A stretch of 64,000 bases of DNA, taken from the NCBI GenBank assembly GCA_036346355.1, contig CM070581.1:45961849-46025848 (forward strand), in the 5' to 3' direction. The notes beneath the pieces are model-generated. The model saw only the letters and a list, made by a program, of their open reading frames with translations, searched no databases and was not told the origin of the DNA. The translations under genes were made by a program, and so were the position numbers. Of this stretch, positions 44,831-55,664 are shown in pieces (the first letter of the stretch is position 1; the number at the start of each line of letters is the position of its first letter). The stretch comes from Rhipidocladum racemiflorum. Taxonomy: Eukaryota; Streptophyta; Magnoliopsida; Poales; Poaceae.

Positions 44831-46000
44831 CGGCAAGTAGTTTGCCATTACTGATCCTCCCCGCTGCCCCGATCGCTGCAGCGATACTGTAGCTAAGCTC
44901 GTCTCTCTCACCATCAAACCTAGTGATGCCTTTAGGATTAAATCCATCGCCAAACCACTCGGCGAGGTGAGGAGTAAACGACGACTTTCGATGACTCGCT
45001 GATACCCCGGAGGTGATCGACGCGAGGAGGGATCGCACTTGGCGATTTCGCGCCTCGCGAAGGATGGCCAAGCGCCATATTCGCTTCGCTTGACGGGCGC
45101 GTTCCTCCTTTCTCGGTCGCGCGCTGGCGGCCGAGGTCCGAGCGAGGTCGCGGCGATGCTATGTCGCAAGTCATTCCCACGGGTAGAACATGATGTATCT
45201 GACGGGGCTTCGACCCGACCGGCCGGTCGCCTGGTCCTGCCGACCACGTGATGTGCCTCCTTCGCCGGGCCGATCGGGTTTGAGTATGTCGGATAGCCGC
45301 TGGCCGCCACCATGGCCTTACTTGGGCCATGATCGGGCAATCGATCATCTCGCCTCAAAGATAGGGGCCGTGGTATGGGGAGTGTTCTTGAGGCGACGAT
45401 ATTCTCGTGGGGTACGAAACACTGGTCTCCCCATCTTGGCTTGCATGTCTTTCATTGACAGCTGGCCCGGTACGCGACAGAGTACGCCGCACTGCTCAGC
45501 TACTCGCCTCCTTCCAAATCGGGCGGCATCGAGGGTATCGGGCGCCGCTGACCCGCTCGCGAGCCTTCGATCACACGCACTTCACGGAAATTCCAGAAAT
45601 TGTCTAGGCTTTCTTCCGACTGGCCACGAGGTGGGTGAGTCTCGAGAAGACAAACCTAGGCGCCGGGGTGCCGAAAGTGGTTTGGCGTGAGAACTCCCAC
45701 TTTCGTGCCTCGGGCCTCTTTCAGCCCGACTCCGCTACCGAACGGGACTGATCCTCGCCGTACTTTAGAGTACGAGGCAGGGGACCTTCCGATCGGCCAG
45801 GAAGTCGCGGACGCATGGATCGCCGGAACTCCTCACCGCCAGTAGCGCGGTTCCTGGGAGAGAGAGGTCCAAGGTCGTTGGAGATGAAGGTCGCTCCAAA
45901 CTAAGATTCGCCCGGCGTAAGATCGGAGACTTCGCTGGCCGCACCATCAAGCTTGATTTAAGATGTTGATACAGTTACCCCTACCTCAAGCGCTACTAAC

Positions 46001-46555
46001 CGTCCGACGCATCCGTTTCGCAATGAGATTTGTGATTCTAGGACGGATTTGTTGATCTCGAGCTTGATGGTAACACAGATGCAGGGCAATCGCTTTAGAC
46101 AAAGGTTCGGGCTCTCTCGGAGGAGATAATACCTAGTCTCCCGTGTTCTGGATGTATTGTCTCTCTCTTTCTTAGTTTCTCCTCCTCCCTTATATACTGG
46201 GAGGATACATGATAGTCGGCGCCACCGCCCCGAACATGGTGGCCTCGAACGACATGTCCTTTGTCCTTATCCGCCTTCACGCCTACGCCCCGGAGAGGTG
46301 GTTATGCTTCTCCGACCCACGCCCGCCGCCTTGTCGTTCCACTTTCCGCAGCTCGGGCAAAGGTCGCATCGCATGCCTTGTCTCCCCGGCGGGTTGTTAG
46401 GGCGGGCACGGCTTCCGTGAAGGATCAGGAGTTGTCTTGGGGAGCAAGTCGAAGGTCTCTCCGCCCGCTGCGCTCCGGGCTTTGGCTTCGTCACTGGTCG
46501 CCAGCCTGGCCGGTGTAGGCCCCTCTTGTGGGGCCCCTGTCTCTGACATCCCACA
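46001..46555 (-). repeat. 5' LTR of element D
   Basis: It aligns with 35779-36330 over its length. Most differences are indels of one to four bases in C or G runs, and fewer are substitutions. The first bases on the plus strand (CG) do not match the expected TG. The right end ATCCCACA and duplication CTAGG (46556-46560) are intact. Confidence 0.82.
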
Positions 46556-46560
46556 CTAGG

Positions 46561-47310
46561 GTTTCTCAATTAACTGATAATTTGCTTTCACATGAAATTC
46601 TCTCATGCTCAACTTGTCGCAAGCAAAAAGGAAAAGTAGATGTTCCCTGCAATAATTGTTTAACTCTTGCTAAGAAAGTTGATTACTTGCGAAATTCTTT
46701 GGAACGTTTCACTAATGGCAAGAAAAACCTAAACATGATCTTGGATCAATCAAAAGTCAGCACTCATAACAAAGGTTTAGGTTTTGATTCTTATGCTCAT
46801 CATAAATCACATGCTCCCACTGTTGTCAAAACACTTGAAAGTGGAAAATTTGAAAGCACAATGAGCCTAAGAAAATTGTCTTTAAGTCTGCTGGAGTGTT
46901 ATCTTCTACTATGATGAATGCAAATATTGCTTCTACTTCTAAAGCCAAACATCCTGTTAAGTACACTTGCACTCATTGTGGTAGAGATGGACATTTAGTA
47001 GATTTTTGCTTTAGACTAGCCAAACAACAAAAGAAAGAAAGAGCTAAGGCTAGGTCTAATTTTAGAAAGGCATGCTTTGCTTCTCACTACGTGCCTAGGG
47101 TGATGCAAGCACCTTTTGTTTCTAGAAACACGGGAACAGGCAAATTTTATTTTGTGCATAAGATCGCTCGTGTTGTGCCTACCGTTGTCCTGTCAGGTGT
47201 CTCGATCTTTGGATTCCTAAACATCTTATTTCTAACCCCAGGACCGAGACCTCGACACTTTCTGCTTCTATGTAGGCCTCTCACGCGAGGAAGGAGAACA
47301 TGTGGCTAGT
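46561..47310 (+). pseudogene. Gag of element B, second part
   Basis: The frame resumes at VSQLTDNLLSHEILSCSTCR, directly continuing the block cut at 35778, and runs through the Cys-rich middle to LESGKFE. A short indel near 46850 shifts the frame; in the next frame SSTMMNANIASTSKAKHPVK and the second zinc knuckle CTHCGRDGHLVDFC follow. A further change near 47190 ends it. Gag of C has no such breaks. Confidence 0.88.
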
Positions 47311-47941
47311 AAATTTCGGATGCTCACTTCATATGTTCAGTGATAAGTTTTGGTTCTTCTTCACTTGTGCATCTCATGCTAAAAGTGTTGCCTTTGAAGA
47401 TACTTCTTCCACTTCTGCTTTCGCATAAAGGCACTAGTCCAAATAGTGCAGTGCAGTGCATATGTTCAGGGGAGAGTGTCTTTGTTCATAAAAGATGATG
47501 ATGATGCTGTTGAGGATGAGATAATTGGAGGTTTACATGAGAGACTCTTCCCACGTGCTTGTGTGTGCTTGTGTGCTTGTTTTTAAGCTTCCCACGTGCT
47601 TCACATCGACAAGCTATCTTCAGGTATCTTCATAGAACTCAAGATTTTGGCATTTGGCTTTCTGCTTCCTCATGGATTAGTTTAAGAGCTTTTTCTGATG
47701 TTGACTTTGGAGGATGTTGATTTGATTTGGTTCGTGCCACCTCTTGAGTAATCCCTTTTCTTGAGCATATTGATACTGGATTTCACTTTCTTAGAGATCA
47801 TGTTGAAAAAGAAAATATTGTGCTTCATCATGTGGATACTGAACATCAATTGGCAGACATTTTCACAAAACCTTTGTCTTCTTCTCGTTTTGCTTTTATT
47901 CGGGGAGAACTTGGGATTGTTCATCCAATGGGATTGTTTTG
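47300..47941 (+). pseudogene. Remnant pol of element B
   Basis: It contains WLVNFGCSLHMFSDKFWF near 47300, with NFG in place of the protease DSG exactly as in C. It then joins directly to the linker (YVQGRVSLF or similar, near 47460) and jumps to FQASHVLHIDK-like and RYLHRTQDFGIWLSAS near 47600-47680. After a further short loss the RNase H tail is FHFLRDHVEKEN to HQLADIFTKPLSSSRFAFIRG (47780-47915). Integrase and reverse transcriptase are absent, with the same junctions as C. Confidence 0.82.
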
Positions 47942-48308
47942 AGGGGGAGTTTCTTTGCCAAGTTCTTTCACTTAATGAGCTCACTTTATCATATTTCTTT
48001 ATATGTTATGTAATTGAGTTAATATATGATAATCTAATTATCTCACTTGAACTAAAAATGACATTGCGGAATTCCCTGGACTGATTACCTATAGCTAAAT
48101 ACTCTGTGATATCTTACTCTTCTAGGCTTGATATTGAATCCTCTTGACAAATTTGGGCTATGAAGCAAGTGTGGTTTCAACTTTACTCTTTCATAAGACC
48201 TTTTAATCATTTTTGCATGTTTATAATCAAAGAAAAATGAAAAGAAAAGGGAATCAATAAAAAGGGGTTGTTAAAAGCAAAAAACCTCAAGTTATGTGCT
48301 TGTGGTGC

Positions 48309-48421
48309 TTTCCTAAAAGATAAGATGTATGCTTCAAGCATGCCATTCCCTCAAAGATAAGATGTATGCTTCAAGCATGCCACTCCTAGAAAATAAAAGA
48401 AGTATGCTTCAAGCATGCCAC
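48309..48421 (+). repeat. Palindromic repeats in 3' untranslated part of B
   Basis: Three copies of GTATGCTTCAAGCATGCCA spaced about 48-52 bp apart. It is the same motif as at 17820-17960 in element C, in matching orientation to the element. Confidence 0.8.
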
Positions 48422-49054
48422 ATGCAACTTATTGATTAAAGATTAAATTGGTCTACTAGATTGGAGTTGAAACTACTTGCTCGCCCTAAGTTGTTAGTTG
48501 CTTCAATTTTTAAAGTCTTGCTTTTTCTGCTAAGATCTTGCTTAGTACTTGGCTATAGTTGACTAAATTGAGGTTGAGATGCATGTCATTCCCTAACTTG
48601 TTAAAATCACATCAAGATCATGTATTTTGCATATTATATGATATATAAGGTTATATGATCGAATAAGCTCATCTTTTCAATCTTGGCACTCCCTTGTTTC
48701 TCTTTGTGAAATCATTGTTTCAGGAAAAATTTTGAACCTGTTCTCTCTTTTACTCTTGATGAATCCATTGTCAAAGGGGGAGAAATTTGGAAATCTTTGA
48801 AAAGTTTAAAGGGAAAGGGAGAGTTGTTAAATTTGAGAATTTTGGGAGAAGTTTGGGATTTTTTTGAAATTTTTGGGCGCATTGCACATTCACACACATT
48901 TTCATTCTCAGGGGGAGATTTTGTTTTGCCATTTTGGTCAAAGGGGGAAATTCTGTGTTTTCTTACCTTGGTCTTTGATTCTTTGGATTTTAAAATCTTT
49001 TGTAAAGTGAATGCCAAATGTTCAATTCTAAGTGGTGTTGCCAATGTTTTCATC

Positions 49055-49065
49055 AAGGGGGAGAT
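49055..49065 (+). other. Polypurine tract of element B
   Basis: AAGGGGGAGAT directly before the 3' LTR start. Three similar tracts (near 48775, 48910 and 48944) lie upstream. Confidence 0.88.
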
Positions 49066-50841
49066 TGTGAAATCATGTGCTGAAAAATTGGCTTTGAACT
49101 GAAAAATTAACTTAGATTTGAATTTGCAAAATGTGTTTGTTCATGTGTTTTGACAATTGACAAGAAACAGTAAGTTTTGCCTTGGCGCCGGACCAATCCT
49201 AAAGAAAACAATAAGTTTCCCATCTACGACGGACAAACTTTCTTGGTCCTTTGTAAACATGCTTTTTGACAACCTCTTTATTCTATGTACAACGGACAAA
49301 GTTTTGTGTCCGTCGTGAACATGATTTTGAGCGCATGAGCCAAATCCTATTTTCCAAGAATCCAAGAGCTACGCATGTACGACGGACAAAGTTTTTGGGT
49401 CTGCATCGTGAACGGCTTTGAGGATTGATTCGCATGTACAACGGACAAAGTTTTTGGGTCCGTTGTGAACGTGTTTTCACCGGAATGTTTTCTTCTTGGA
49501 ACTGAAAGTTTCACATGTACGCCGGACAGAGATTTCTTGTCCGTCGTGAATGGACTTTTTCTAGGGTTTTTATTTCTTGTCCGCTAGAACGTGTTTTGCT
49601 CTCGATTTAGGATGTTTTGCAAGAATTGAAATGGTTTGACCTTGAGATTATGATATTTGTGATGATTTCATGATGTGTGTTTTGAAGTGGACTTTATGCA
49701 ATACTCATGTGAGTAGTTGCATGGATTGATATTGAGTCAAGTCGTGGACTTGTGCTCGGATTTGTTTTGTGGTTTGTTCATGTGCATGTATTGCTCGAAG
49801 ACGAATGTGGTCGATGACGGACCGAACTAGGTTCATGGAGGAACCGAGGTTCGGGACTAGGTTCAGGAGGAACTGAGGTCTTGGTGGTCAAGGATGTCAT
49901 GCGGGACGTTCGGGCTAAGAGAATGGTGCACATGAAGAATGGTTAGTCACGTGAGAATGGCAGGAGGTCATTCGCGTGCAAAGTGTTAGTCACGTGAGTA
50001 TGGCGGGTGGGCATACGCTGGCGTGCAAAGTGTTAGTCACGTGAGTATGGTAGGGTTGCCATACGCGTGCAAGAGTTGTACTTGGCCTGGTTGGGCCTAG
50101 TAGAGTTGAGTTGGATACGGATTCGTTCTAGGGACGCGGACTCGTATTCCGCACTCCTTGTGGGTTGGTGCTTGGAATAGGTGGGGGTCTCTGTTGAAAG
50201 GCACCAAGCAGTAGCCGAGCGCATCAAGCTTTGAGCTTGGTTTTAGGGTTTGTACTCTTTTGATGAGAGTATTTTAGACAAGAATTAAAGATCAATTCTT
50301 CCAAGATTTTTGCGTGCTACAAGAACCACGCCGCTACAAGATTTTCTCTGTTTTGGTTCTTGTTTGCATGCTTGTTCTAATTCTAGATTGGTTTTTGATC
50401 GTTGAGTTTCATCTTGATTTGATCCATCAAAAACCTCTCTAGGGTATTGATCTAGTGTTTCTCAAAGTCTAGTTGATCAATCTTTTGTCGTTCTTGTTTA
50501 ATCTTGAAGTTTTGATTAGATTAGTTTTCGTCAAGTTCTGGAACAGCAAGCTTGCGAAGCTCATAACTTTTGATCCGTAAGTCCGATCGATCTGATTCTT
50601 TTTGGGTTCAATTCGTATAGGAATCTAGTTTCTTGTGTCCAAATTTCAGATCGTTTCGACGGTTGGATCGCCAGGAATTCTCGTTTTACCAAACCTCTGT
50701 CATTCTGTTTTTGTCGAAAACGAGGCAATTATTTGGTTCTGTTTTGGGGTGAACTTTTAATAGGTCAAGAATTTGGTTTTAGCTTCCGCACAATCATTCA
50801 CCCCCCCTCTGATTGCTATATTCGTATACTTCGATCCTACA
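49066..50841 (+). repeat. 3' LTR of element B
   Basis: 1776 bp, mostly identical to 32477-34247, with small indels clustered around 49345-49440, 49590 and 50010-50220. The TATA-like TTTAAATAG of the 5' LTR is TTGGAATAG here. The target duplication CTTTG follows. Confidence 0.92.
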
Positions 50842-50934
50842 CTTTGGCTTTTTTATTTCAAAAACCTTTTTGTGAAGTGAATGCCAATGTTCAATTCTAA
50901 GTGATATTGCCAATGTTTTCATCAAGGGAGAGAT

Positions 50935-52867
50935 TGTGAAATCATGTGCTGAAAAATTAGCTTAGAATTGAATTTGCAAAGTGTGCCTGTGCATGTGTTG
51001 TCCTGTGATAAGCATTGGTTAAGTACTTTGAAAAAAACAGAGAAAATCCCTTTTGCGTCGGACAGCTTTTCTAGCGTCGGACCAAGTGACAGAGAAAATC
51101 ACATGTACGCCGAACCAAAGTTTTTGGTCCGCCGTGAATGTGTTTTGCGCCGAACCGCTTTTCTCGCGTCGGACCAAGTGACAAAGAAAATCACATGTAC
51201 GTCGGACCAAACTTTTCTGGTCCGCCGTAAATGTGAAATTGAGTCTTTGCATCGGACCAAGTTTCTTGAAAAACAGTAAGTTTTACATGTACGCTGGACC
51301 ATTTTTCGCATCTGCGCTGGACCAATTTCTTAGTCCGGCGTGAACGTGCATTTGAGGTCTTTTGTGTCGGACTGGTTTTTTGATCCGTCGTGAAAGTATG
51401 TTTACGCTGGACCATTTTTTCTTTGGTCCATCGTGAACATGATTTTAAAGCTTTTGTGCTGGATCAAATTGCTTTTGCAAACCGTGTAGCACATGTACGC
51501 CAGACCAAATTTTTGGTCCGTCGTGAACGGCGTTTTGAGGTTTGTTTTCGCATTTGCGCTGGACCAAACTTTTTGGTCCGCCGAGAACATGAGTTTGAGG
51601 CTTTTTCGCCGGACCAAATTCTTCAAGTAACCGAGAGTTTAACGTGTACGCTGGACCAAATTTTCGGTCCATCGTGAGTGACGCCGGACCAAAGTTTCGG
51701 TCCGGCGTGAATGTGATTTTCTAGGGTTTAGTCCCTGTGTGCGCCGGACCAAGGATTTGGTCCTCGGTGAACATGATTTCAAAATTGGATTGTTTTGTAT
51801 GAAATGCTCATGTGAGTAGTTGCATGGACTAATGTTGAGTCAAGTCGTGGACTTGTGCTCGGAATCTTTTTGTGGATTGTTCATGTGCAGGTGTTGTTCG
51901 AGGGCAAACGTGGTCGATGACGAGACCGGAACTAGGTTCATGGAGGAACTGAGGTTCGAGACTAGGTTCGGGAGGAATCGACATCTTGGTGGTCAAGGAT
52001 GTTCGGGCTAGAGAACGGTGCACGTGGAGGCTGGTCAGTCACGTGAGTATGGCAGGTGAGCCATACGCGTGCAGAGTTGTAATCGTTTGGGGTAGCTTGC
52101 ATGTATTGGGCCATGTTGGACCAAGTGGACATGCATGCGTACTCTGTTAGGTTTGCCTATTATAAATAAGGGGAGGTGTCCCCTGTTTATTAGTGTGCAA
52201 TAGAGAAGAGCGCAGGAAACAATCTTATGCTGTGTTGTAGGGTTTGTACTCTTTTGATGGGAGTACTTTAGACAAAAATAAATAAAGATCAATTCTTTCA
52301 AGATTCTCTGCGTGCTACAGTAATCTCGTAGCTATAGTGCACGCGTTGCTGCAGTACTTTCTATTTTGAGTGTTCGTTTGCTCATCTGTTTTGGTTCTAG
52401 ATTGATTCATTGTCAATCTTATTTCTTTAAGTTTCTTCTTGATTTGATCCATCCAAAACCTTCCTAGGGCATTGATTTAGAGTTCCTCAAAGTTTTGTTG
52501 GTTAATCTTATGTTGTTCTTGTTTAATCTACAAGTTTTGGTTAGATCAATTCTCGTCATATTCTGTCAAAGCAAGCTTGCGAGGTTCATAACTTTTGATC
52601 TGTAAGTCCGATCGAGCTGATTCTTTTTCTGTTAGATTATTATTGGAATCTAGTTTCTAGTGTTCAAATTTCAGATCAATCCGACGGTTGTATCTCCAGG
52701 AATTTGCGTTTTACCTAATGTCTATCAATCTATTTTTGTTGATCCGAAGCAATTATTTGATTCCGAATTGGGGTGAATCTTTAGTAGATTGAAAATTTGG
52801 TTTTAGCTTTCGCACAATCATTCACCCCCCCTCTCTGATTGCTATATTCGTTTATATTGATCCTACA
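50935..52867 (+). repeat. 3' LTR of element E1
   Basis: 1933 bp, TGTGAAATCATGTGC to TTGATCCTACA, after a purine tract AAGGGAGAGAT. It is homologous to the LTRs of B and C, but clearly more diverged and longer. A TATA box TATAAATA lies at 52161-52168. A long array of palindromic units is at about 51060-51775. Confidence 0.88.
51060..51775 (+). repeat. Expanded palindromic-unit array in LTR of E1
   Basis: About a dozen units of the form GTACGCCGGACCAAA, short T-rich loop, TTTGGTCCGCCGTGAA. Many are preceded by ACATGT. The arms CGGACCAAA and TTTGGTCCG are inverted. The number is about twice that in B and C. Confidence 0.85.
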
Positions 52868-52909
52868 GCCTTCCTTTCGGCTGAGCGGTCCAAGGATTCT
52901 AATCAACAG
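52868..52909 (+). other. Possible truncated host exon at the E1 boundary
   Basis: The first frame after the LTR reads AFLSAERSKDSNQQ and is followed at once by GTAACT, a good splice donor. It could be the end of a host exon cut by E1, with the rest left of the window. The peptide is too short to recognise and continues open for about 26 further codons if unspliced. Treat it as a weak call. Confidence 0.2.
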
Positions 52910-53040
52910 GTAACTACAACTCTGATGACAGTGAGAGTACATCCATGTTGGATACATGTTTGTGCTCACGCTGTTTGTAGTCCTCAATGAAACTGGTATT
53001 GTGCGAGATCATTGAAAGTGTAGGAGCAGTTGGGAGCTTA

Positions 53041-53307
53041 GACCATCTCCAACAATGTCCCTTCCCCTCTCATTTTCCCTTCGTGAAGGGATTCCCATTT
53101 CCTTCAGCGCTACAACGGGTTCCCTTCAACATTCCCTTCAGCCTGGGATTCTCTCTCCCATTCCCTCCAGCAAGGGATTCTCTCTCCTTTCCCTATACAA
53201 TTCCCTTTAAAGGGAATCTGTTGGAGATGAGGAGAAATAAAGGGAATGGGAACATGGAAGGGAATAGGGAAGGGAATGAAATGAAGGGAATATGGTTGGA
53301 GATGGTC
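53041..53307. mobile_element. Tourist-like MITE (PIF/Harbinger type)
   Basis: 267 bp with perfect 13-bp terminal inverted repeats GACCATCTCCAAC and GTTGGAGATGGTC, flanked by TTA on both sides (53038-53040, 53308-53310). The interior is rich in TTCCCTT and AAGGGAA, so the two arms pair over much of their length. There is no coding capacity. Confidence 0.82.
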
Positions 53308-53310
53308 TTA

Positions 53311-54914
53311 GATGATGGAGTGGTCTGGTATGACTGATCAAATCTTCTGACCGAAGATTTTAGAGATGATGTGCTGAATGACACCCCTTAGTGCCTTGCT
53401 TTCTAAAGTTCACCTCTCTAACAGGACTGGAAGTTCTCTCAACCTTCTACAATTCATGATTTAGAGTTTGAGATTTTACCCACTAATAGGATCTTTTCAT
53501 TATATAATGGAATTTTAGAATTAAGTGGTTCAGTTTTTTAATATATGATTGTGCAAATACATGGCATTAGTTTTTTTATATGTTTTTTTGTCTTCACTTC
53601 ATTTTAGCCGCAACTTTGTTTCTATATGCTCTTTGTAGCACCTTCTGCTTGATGTCTTGTAAATGAAAGAGGAAGGGTGGAGTTTATTTTCGCAGCATCT
53701 GTTTATTAGCTTGGACTTGGAGCATACGAGCAGAAGTTGTTCCACTACCTGTCATCAAGTCATCCTTAAATATTCTCGTTTGTTTTATTTTACACACTCT
53801 AGATTGAAGATCAATTTCCATTCATGATTAAGCCTGAACTTTTGTAATATTGGTGCATGTTGAGGTATTGGCAGACTTGATTGTGTTACAAAAGTTTATG
53901 TCACATACCTTGAAAACAATGGTTGTTACATGTTTTCAACTTAGTAGCCAAGCTGGCCACAATTGAATACCAGTTTAGAATAAAATCGTAGTTTGGAGTG
54001 CTTGTTATGCTTTAGTATTGTGATTCTTGTGTTGATCTTTGCATAGAGTTCCGAAATCATGTTTCCACAAATCAATTCTGATGTTCTAATTTCAGTTCAT
54101 TTGAAGGTATATTGTCAGATGTTCTGATGCTTTAATATTTGCTGCAATCTTGTTCCCTGGTGGCTCATATTCCTGGATCCTTATTCTTTGATGTTGACGG
54201 AATATCTTATAGAGCATCTAGTGTAAGTATTCAACTCTCTGTCACATAACTGGATTGGTATGGTGATTAGTGAACCGAATGTTCCCCCTGCAATGCTCAC
54301 GACAGGCATTCCATTAGTGAACCTAATGTCCCCTTAGATCTTCAAAGACTCTTTAGATTTTTGACCCTTATTGTCATCGTATATTTGCATTATTTGCTAA
54401 TTTTGTATGTTATAGTTTTATAGTACTTTATATGTTGTAGTGGCTTATTGGCGTATGCAATCTGGCCCATGTATTCGATTTTTCATGGTAGCACTAGAAA
54501 GCAGTTGTCTATATATCAATATATGATGTTAGTTAAAGCCGAGATGTGAAAAGAAAATGTTAGGCCTCTAACATGAACAAGTAGGTAAAAAAAAATTGCT
54601 ACAAGTAAAAATTAGATCATTTAGAGTCAAAAAATGATCGTAAGTAAAAAATGTGTTAGTTAAATTATTTTTATCCCATACTTTGATCCTAAGTAGTTTG
54701 CATACTATTCGAGTAAGTACCCATTATCCGTATTGTATCCGACTGTATAATATCCGGTATCCGTTTTCTACCCATTCGTAAATACCCAGTATTCGTATCC
54801 GTATCCTATCCGATTTTTCACTACCCGTACCCGTACCCGTATCTGAAAAAAAAAATTAGGGTAGGATACAGCATGAGCTACTACCCAACCGTATCCGACC
54901 CATTTTCACCCCTA
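53311..54914. other. AT-rich spacer without recognised genes
   Basis: There are no reading frames, RNA genes or terminal repeats I can support. At about 54715-54850 short TATCCG and ACCCGT words recur, including a run of three ACCCGT, and are probably degenerate simple repeats or part of an unrecognised DNA element. Confidence 0.5.
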
Positions 54915-54918
54915 ACAA

Positions 54919-55050
54919 CGGACTCTCTGAATGGCGACAGAGATTTTCGTTGCGCAACAACCCTCTGTCGCCATTTCAAATGGTAACAGACTCTCTGTCG
55001 ACTTTTGAAATGGCGATAGAAAATCTGTCACCATTTTAAATGGCTACAGA
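54919..55050. repeat. Cluster of inverted CTGTCGCCATTT motifs
   Basis: TGGCGACAGAG (54932-54942) and its reverse complement within CTCTGTCGCCATTT (54963-54976) lie next to variants CTCTCTGTCGAC, AAATGGCGATAG, CTGTCACCATTT and GGCTACAGAG. The cluster could fold into alternative hairpins and resembles subterminal repeats of a DNA transposon. Its ends were not found. Confidence 0.6.
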
Positions 55051-55664
55051 GGTATTTTTGTTATTTTTTTAATCGGTATATTATTTCTATATTTTTTTCA
55101 TTAAAAAATGTTATTTAAAAAAAATTATTCAGCCACCACGAGTTTATGCAAATGGGCAATTTTACCGCACCAAATAAATTGAAGTACATTGCTAAAACCC
55201 TACTAATCTGTTCCAGCTAATATATCAACTCTATGGGATGTGGAATGACAAACTCTGGAATGTGCATAGTTTAATTTAATTTACTAAATAAACAATTGGC
55301 ATATTCCTTCTGTCCAGATGGCTAGGCAGATCCATTCCTGTCTTACTGTGACTGAGACATGATATCTGGTAGTGAGTCATGCAGCATGAAGCGACTTTGA
55401 TCGATTAAGATCACCAATATAATTTTCCTCCAAAAAATAAAAGAATGTTGAACAATCAAACAACTGGCATAGACTGACTTCTGTGGAAGAACTGCACAAG
55501 GATGTCATAACCTCCAATTTGCCCAATATTGCAGATATAAGGCTGACCTACCACCATGAAACAAAAAAAATGTTGGAGATCTGTCGTTCTATCTACATGA
55601 AAGAATTCCAAAAAGGTGGGCACAATTCGCCTGTAAAATAATTTCCTCAAGCATGTATTGCCGC
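55051..55664 (-). other. 3' flank of the cellulose synthase gene
   Basis: It presumably holds the 3' untranslated region. No strong AATAAA signal in the right orientation was seen close to the stop, so the transcript end is not placed. AT-rich DNA continues to the inverted-repeat cluster at 54919-55050. Confidence 0.4.

Larger units (their letters stand above)
35779..46555 (-). mobile_element. Tat/Retand-like Ty3/gypsy element D, decayed, minus strand
   Basis: It is flanked by a perfect 5-bp duplication CTAGG within gag of B. LTRs of about 552-555 bp lie at both ends; in element orientation they start TGTGGGATGTC. On the minus strand gag, protease, reverse transcriptase, RNase H and integrase are found in gypsy order from 44.8 kb down to 40.4 kb, all with many frameshifts. 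Between integrase and the 3' LTR lie about 4 kb with an antisense reading frame and a tandem array. Extra antisense ORFs and 3' tandem repeats are known from the Tat lineage (Retand, Grande, RIRE2-like). Confidence 0.85.
32477..50841 (+). mobile_element. SIRE-type copia element B, non-autonomous, split by element D
   Basis: LTRs lie at 32477-34247 and 49066-50841, with primer site, polypurine tract and a perfect target duplication CTTTG (32472-32476 and 50842-50846) inside the 3' untranslated part of E1. The interior is gag (interrupted by D), a damaged protease region and an RNase H end, with the same internal deletions as C. Its LTRs belong to a different subfamily from C, seen in their palindrome units. 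Confidence 0.9.
1323..52867 (+). mobile_element. Outer SIRE-type copia element E1, fragmented by nested insertions
   Basis: This is the outermost plus-strand element. Its own sequence survives at 1323-1684 (integrase), 29647-31497 (linker, reverse transcriptase, RNase H), 31498-32476 (3' untranslated part), 50847-50934 and 50935-52867 (3' LTR). The pieces join in the right order once O (duplication TGTTC) and B (duplication CTTTG) are removed. The polyprotein order integrase before reverse transcriptase is that of Ty1/copia, and the LTR ends and gag relatives in B and C place it with SIRE/Maximus-type elements. Its 5' half lies left of the window, beyond E0. Confidence 0.85.

Noticed and set aside
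52868..52900. tRNA-like stretch GGCTGAGCGGTCCAAGG resembling the 5' half of a Leu or Ser tRNA
   Set aside because: No acceptor stem, anticodon arm or T-loop (GGTTCRA) can be placed downstream, so a tRNA gene is not supported.
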